Below are positions 59,335-64,000 of a stretch of DNA of 64,000 nt, piece after piece; within the stretch, counting starts at the first letter, position 1, and each line of letters opens with the position of its first letter. This DNA is from Metopolophium dirhodum. Its lineage: Eukaryota > Arthropoda > Insecta > Hemiptera > Aphididae. The notes under the pieces are model-generated. The model ran no database searches. It was given only the letters and a program-made list of their open reading frames with translations, and was not told the DNA's origin. The DNA lies in NCBI RefSeq assembly GCF_019925205.1, contig NC_083566.1, positions 13,454,001-13,518,000 of the forward strand, written 5' to 3'. A program made the translations under genes and the position numbers.

Positions 59335-62300
59335 GGCACACTCAATATGTCGAGTCATATAACGTGTAAACAAATAAATGATTTTTTTATTGGATCAGCC
59401 AAATTTGAAGCACGTACTAGAGAGAAAAAATGTGAAGCTGGTTAATTAAACTTCCTCCACAGTCGGCCACATACGAATAATATTTTCCTTTTCCTATTAA
59501 TATGACGTGTTTTGATACTGAACATCTGAACACCTATATTGATATTTTTAATCCTCAAATTATTATGATGACATAAAACGGTTTATTACACGCGTATTGA
59601 CGTATTTTAGAAGAGGTTTCTCTTCTTATTAGAACAGTAGAAGTATAATATTCAAGTATGTATATTAGTCTCTATCTTTTCTTATATTATTTGGGCTCAT
59701 CATTTGTTGGATCATATAATATAAGCTACTTACTGTTTCGTGCATTGGTTTACTGTAGTATCACATTAAATATTGTTGTGTAATTACTAATTAGTGTCTA
59801 TTTATTTTATTACGATATGTTATTTAGATATTATATTTATCGTATTAAAATATAAGTGTTGTTAATATGTATATTGTATTGAATTTTACGAAGGTGTTCA
59901 AATGTAACATTGACTATTCATAATATTTAATATAACTCAGAAACTACTGATAAACTACTATGGTAATTATGCACGTACCTACATAGAACGCTTTCCAACA
60001 ATTATTATCATGTGGGTACTATCAATCTTGAATTCGTAACATGTCAACAAGATCGTAATTCTGACAGTAAATTCTACTTGACATAATATGTCGAAGTATT
60101 TTGGTGATAAATTGAGTGAATATTACGGGATACACTTACAAATAAGCTCTTATATAATCGTTTAAGTTATGTTTGAAATACGGTTCCCATAATTGCAGAC
60201 AATTGAATATACCTGTTTTTACAGTGGTAATAGAGTAAATGGTTAAACCACTACAAAGATAGCCATTATACATGAAAAATAAAATTTTATTTATACAATT
60301 AAGCGGTCGTTAGTTTCATTAATTGAGATGAAAAAAATGTCCAGACAAAGGCTACACTTTTCTGTTTGTTGAGCACGGCTAAGGTTTTAATAATTATCTC
60401 CCAAATTATTCAATGGGTAATTAATTTTTATTTTAGTTGAATACTTAAATATAATTTATGTAAAAAATATTTTTTGTTTACTTTCACATTATCTAAATAA
60501 TTCAATTCGTTTGTTAATGAATCTAATGACCAAGATAATAATTTAAAAAAAATATTGATTTCATCTATTTTAAAAAAATTAGTTAACTTCAAAGAGGTTA
60601 GTTTGGAAAGCAATATAAAACTTCCCAGAAATCTTTTAAGTTGATTTTATTTTGAAGAAACATTTAGTAAAATAAAACAAAATTTTATTTAAAAAGAAAC
60701 TTTTATTTTCATCGAATTAAAAACAAATTATTTTTTTTTCATCGAAGATCTAAACATCAGTATAAGATATTCTGTTAAGTTAATAATAATTATTTTGGAA
60801 AAAAAATAAATTATTTACGATTCAATATTATTATTATCTACCATACATATCTTAAAATAAATATTCAGAAAGGAAGCATTTTGAAAAATATTAATTACAA
60901 AATGCTTTGAGAGTCCAAAATCTTGTTTCTATTTTATAGGTACTATTTATTTTCCGGATAATTTTACCAAGTTGGAAAATGAAATACTTAAATATGCACA
61001 AAAGCATTTTTCTGTGGATTAGTAGCTGCTGGGCATTTATATATGACTGTATTCATTTACAAATTAAATGTACACAATACACATAGTATACCTACTTAAT
61101 TTGATCACGTACATCTAACAAAAACCACAAATTTAAATAAATTAGGAATTTAAAAACGTACAATATTCTAATGTTTTCATCAGTCGTATGCATATATCAA
61201 TCTACTCCAGAACACAACACTATTTCATTTCTACTTTAAGTTAGTCAGTTAAGGTTGAGGACAGTATTAAAATCCATCAGAGACAATATTACGCTTTATT
61301 ACGGTCTATATGAACTTTTAGCCCTTAAAACAGAAACTACAGATTTATAATTACATTTTTGCGTGTCATATGCAATTAGTTCTGCTACATTTAACTATTT
61401 ATGTATTATACATAATATAAATAACATAATATATTATATTATATACCGTCAATAAGCATGCGGTCGACCCATAAATAATAATACTAATATTAACAAAAGA
61501 AATAAAAAAGAAATAAATACTAATTGTTTATTAGATAAAACGATTAACTATTATAAGTAAATATTAAATCGTATAATATTATTACAGTAATATTTTATTT
61601 TTAAAACATACTATTGTATCTGTTTTGCCTATACGATACGCCGTGTAACACTTTATAATTATTATACATGAATATAAAAAATAATACTCACAATATTTGG
61701 CCACATGTTAATTGCTGATTTTAATTTATATTTCGCTCATATTATCTTTGATGCATACAGGTGTATTAGTATTATATATTTCAATATTTTGTGTAATCAA
61801 TAATGATTAGTCTCGTCTGAATATCATAATGATTGGATAATAATATAAGCTTTCGATTAATTGTGTGTAAAGAAGTTCTTAAAATTAATATGTTAAATTA
61901 ATTAAAAATATATGCTATAAATTCATAACGTCTTGACTACAGACAGTATAACAGTGTACTTCTCTTTTTCAGACCATGTGAAACGTCATGTTAAGTGTAA
62001 TAAAAGTCATTCTTAAATAATTGTAAAAATACATCATTGTACATGGTTAAGCTCACTATAAATTAATAATAATAACTAATTTACTCAGGTTTGATTCTGT
62101 TTTGATTTTTACAATTTTAAAACACTAGTAGCTTACATTTGAAATACAGAGGATTGACAAATAAATAGCGAGTTGTTAGTTTGTACATTAACACACACAC
62201 AAGAAAAATTAAGTAAGTCAATTTAATGTTAAGGAAACCAGTGCTATAACAAATGCTATATTATGCAGTACAATTTTTTTTACAGAGGTAATTAAGTGAG

Positions 62301-64000
62301 AAGTGATTTAAAAATTTTTAATTTGTTCTTTCTAATTGTGTACAATATCTTAGCACGTTCCAAAACTTGGAAATGTCAATACGACTACGATTGCCACGAT
62401 AGCCAGTAGCCACGATCTACACTTTTGTGAATAATTGAAAACGGCTGAATTTACAAATTACCAATTAATACTAAAACATAATTATAAAAGACTTATTAGT
62501 TATTGAAAGAATTTTAAATAAAAATCATTGTTGCGTTAAATTTGAATACTTGTCATGTGTGTACATTGTAGGTACAACGTATTCCGGAAGTTTACAATAT
62601 TATTTAAATTGATGCTCATTTGTCAAGGTATACTATTTCAGGAACATAATGGAGATTGCTAAATAATGCATATCAAGTTTCTGATTGTAAATTATTAATA
62701 TTATTTGCAACTCACGTAAGAACCTCATCCTTTTTTAAGTATCTTCAAGTATTATCAGTCGTACTCCGAGCACAATATTTTATGACGAAGATTATTTTTT
62801 TGCATTTACATAATATTATGTAATCATTGTTTGCATATTATCCTTTATTATTTTTTCTTGTGTAAAATAAATATACAATATAATCATTTCATACTCATTA
62901 AAAATGAAATTATAATTTTTTTTTCTTGTCTACTCATGTTAAATATTAATGATTTGTGTTTTAAACCTGAACCAAAATGAATATTAACTATCATAATATT
63001 ATGAGTTATAAAAATATTTAGAAAAATTAACTTTCTAGAAATGTACAATATATTATATTAGGTTTTTTGTCAAATATCTGAATAGTAAGTTTTCAGTGTT
63101 ATCATATTATTCATCCCGTTGTCTTTTATTTATAATCCAATCAGTTTGGAACATTCACTGTACGATAAATAATAATAATAAATTATAAAATTTAAGTCAA
63201 ATCATAAAAATCTTAAAATAATTCAGTATGGATGTGACAGCTCAGATAAAAAATGAAATTATTTTGTTAATACAATATACTTATTATGTATCAGAATAGC
63301 TGTTTTTTGCGTGTAATAATAATTGTCAATATACCATTATCATTCAATTTTATTTTGAGTAAAAATAATACTGTGACAGTTAATCGATAAAAGCCTTCCA
63401 TTAAATATTTTCACATAGCCAAACCAAATAAAAATAAAAAATTCTACTATCAATAATCAATGATATTATGATTTAACGATACAAACCGAATCTTTTAAAT
63501 CGCAAGCTTTTGTTGGTATTTTGCAAACGTAGAATTTTTATTTATTTATTTTCAATTTGTACTTTCAAATCCTCATTTTATTCCCGCTATAATTAAAATA
63601 ACACACTGACACATTTAAAACCGGTGTTCGATACACAAGAAAAGGCTTGATGAATACTGGTTTACAAAAAAAATAATTGAGAAATTTGAAAAATATACCT
63701 CGTTAAAACTTGATTTTTACACAATAAGTATTTACTGAAAAATGGAATACAAATTAAATAGTACACTGTACACTGTTATAATGAATGCAATACCTGCATT
63801 CACTGATTTACCCTAAAAAATACTCTATAATAACTGAGTAGTCAATCTTAACGACTAATGAGAAACTCAAAAAAAATAATTTTAATTTTTACATTTTTTC
63901 CTGAACTAATTAATTTACTTAAAACGTACTCTGCTAAGAATAGATTTATAAAATAAAATTTTGTTTAACATTTTTAAATAGAAAAACTCTTCTATAGTAA
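59335..64000. other. AT-rich non-coding sequence, nothing recognised
   Basis: There are no coding patches, TIR pairs or retroelement fragments. The frame at 60428-60613 (-) is Leu/Asn/Lys-rich without a motif. A short CA run occurs near 62192. Confidence 0.6.

Noticed and set aside
1..64000. CRISPR arrays, operons, rRNA genes, complete retroviruses or LTR elements
   Set aside because: I saw no regularly spaced repeats, bacterial gene packing, rRNA blocks, LTR pairs or gag/env-like frames.

Overview
The window looks like insect nuclear DNA, most probably from an aphid or a close relative. It is strongly AT-rich, has no bacterial-style gene packing, and carries a tRNA-derived SINE with a poly-A tail, insect-type LINE reverse transcriptase and RNase H remnants, a U6 snRNA retropseudogene, many TIR-bearing non-autonomous DNA transposons, and a short (TTAGG)n patch. 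The aphid call is inference from overall texture (abundant TACCTA/TAGGTA motifs, family style), not from a diagnostic gene. I find no intact host protein-coding gene. The window is best read as intergenic or intronic sequence shaped by mobile elements. Nearly all ORFs of 60-130 codons are chance ORFs or shadows of repeats.

Layout. 1-4.5 kb: nothing recognisable. 4.47-5.50 kb: a hAT-like MITE with a perfect 8-bp target-site duplication (TSD), interrupted by a full-length tRNA-derived SINE with its own 12-bp TSD. A sister MITE without the SINE lies at 11.31-11.95 kb and serves as an empty-site reference. 7.0-7.4 kb and 9.5-9.8 kb: GC-richer patches with weak exon-like signals. 10.0-11.2 kb: a segment bounded by GAACCGG clusters. 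15.5-15.9 kb and 20.3-20.7 kb: long imperfect hairpins. 16.0-17.0 kb and 51.7-53.0 kb: the best copies of an unclassified dispersed repeat, called family A here; about eleven copies of its roughly 150-bp end module are scattered from 10 to 53 kb. 26.8 kb: a second SINE, 5'-truncated. 27.9 kb: a pogo/Tc1-like MITE. 28.3-28.6 kb: a GC-rich patch with a strong splice donor. 30.4 kb: a TATG microsatellite. 32.03 kb: a 53-bp near-perfect palindrome. 33.7 kb: a hAT MITE. 34.4 kb: a retroposed tail fragment with an 11-bp TSD. 44.4 kb: a TA-flanked MITE. 46.0-47.4 kb: an RTE-like LINE fragment split by a 520-bp TTAA-flanked (piggyBac-like) MITE. 48.7-50.0 kb: a 5'-truncated I-group LINE with an intact RNase H frame. 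56.3-57.4 kb: a hAT element with an intron-containing remnant of the transposase C-terminus. 58-58.7 kb: a GC-rich patch. 58.8-59.2 kb: a MITE followed 13 bases later by a U6 pseudogene. 59.3-64 kb: nothing recognisable.

How the parts relate. The 3' end of the I-group LINE at 48.7 kb resembles the 3' ends of both SINEs, which suggests this LINE family mobilised the SINE. The RTE/piggyBac and MITE/SINE nestings give relative ages of insertions. The most under-described item is family A, together with the hairpin elements. No complete biological system (operon, immune locus, gene cluster) is visible.
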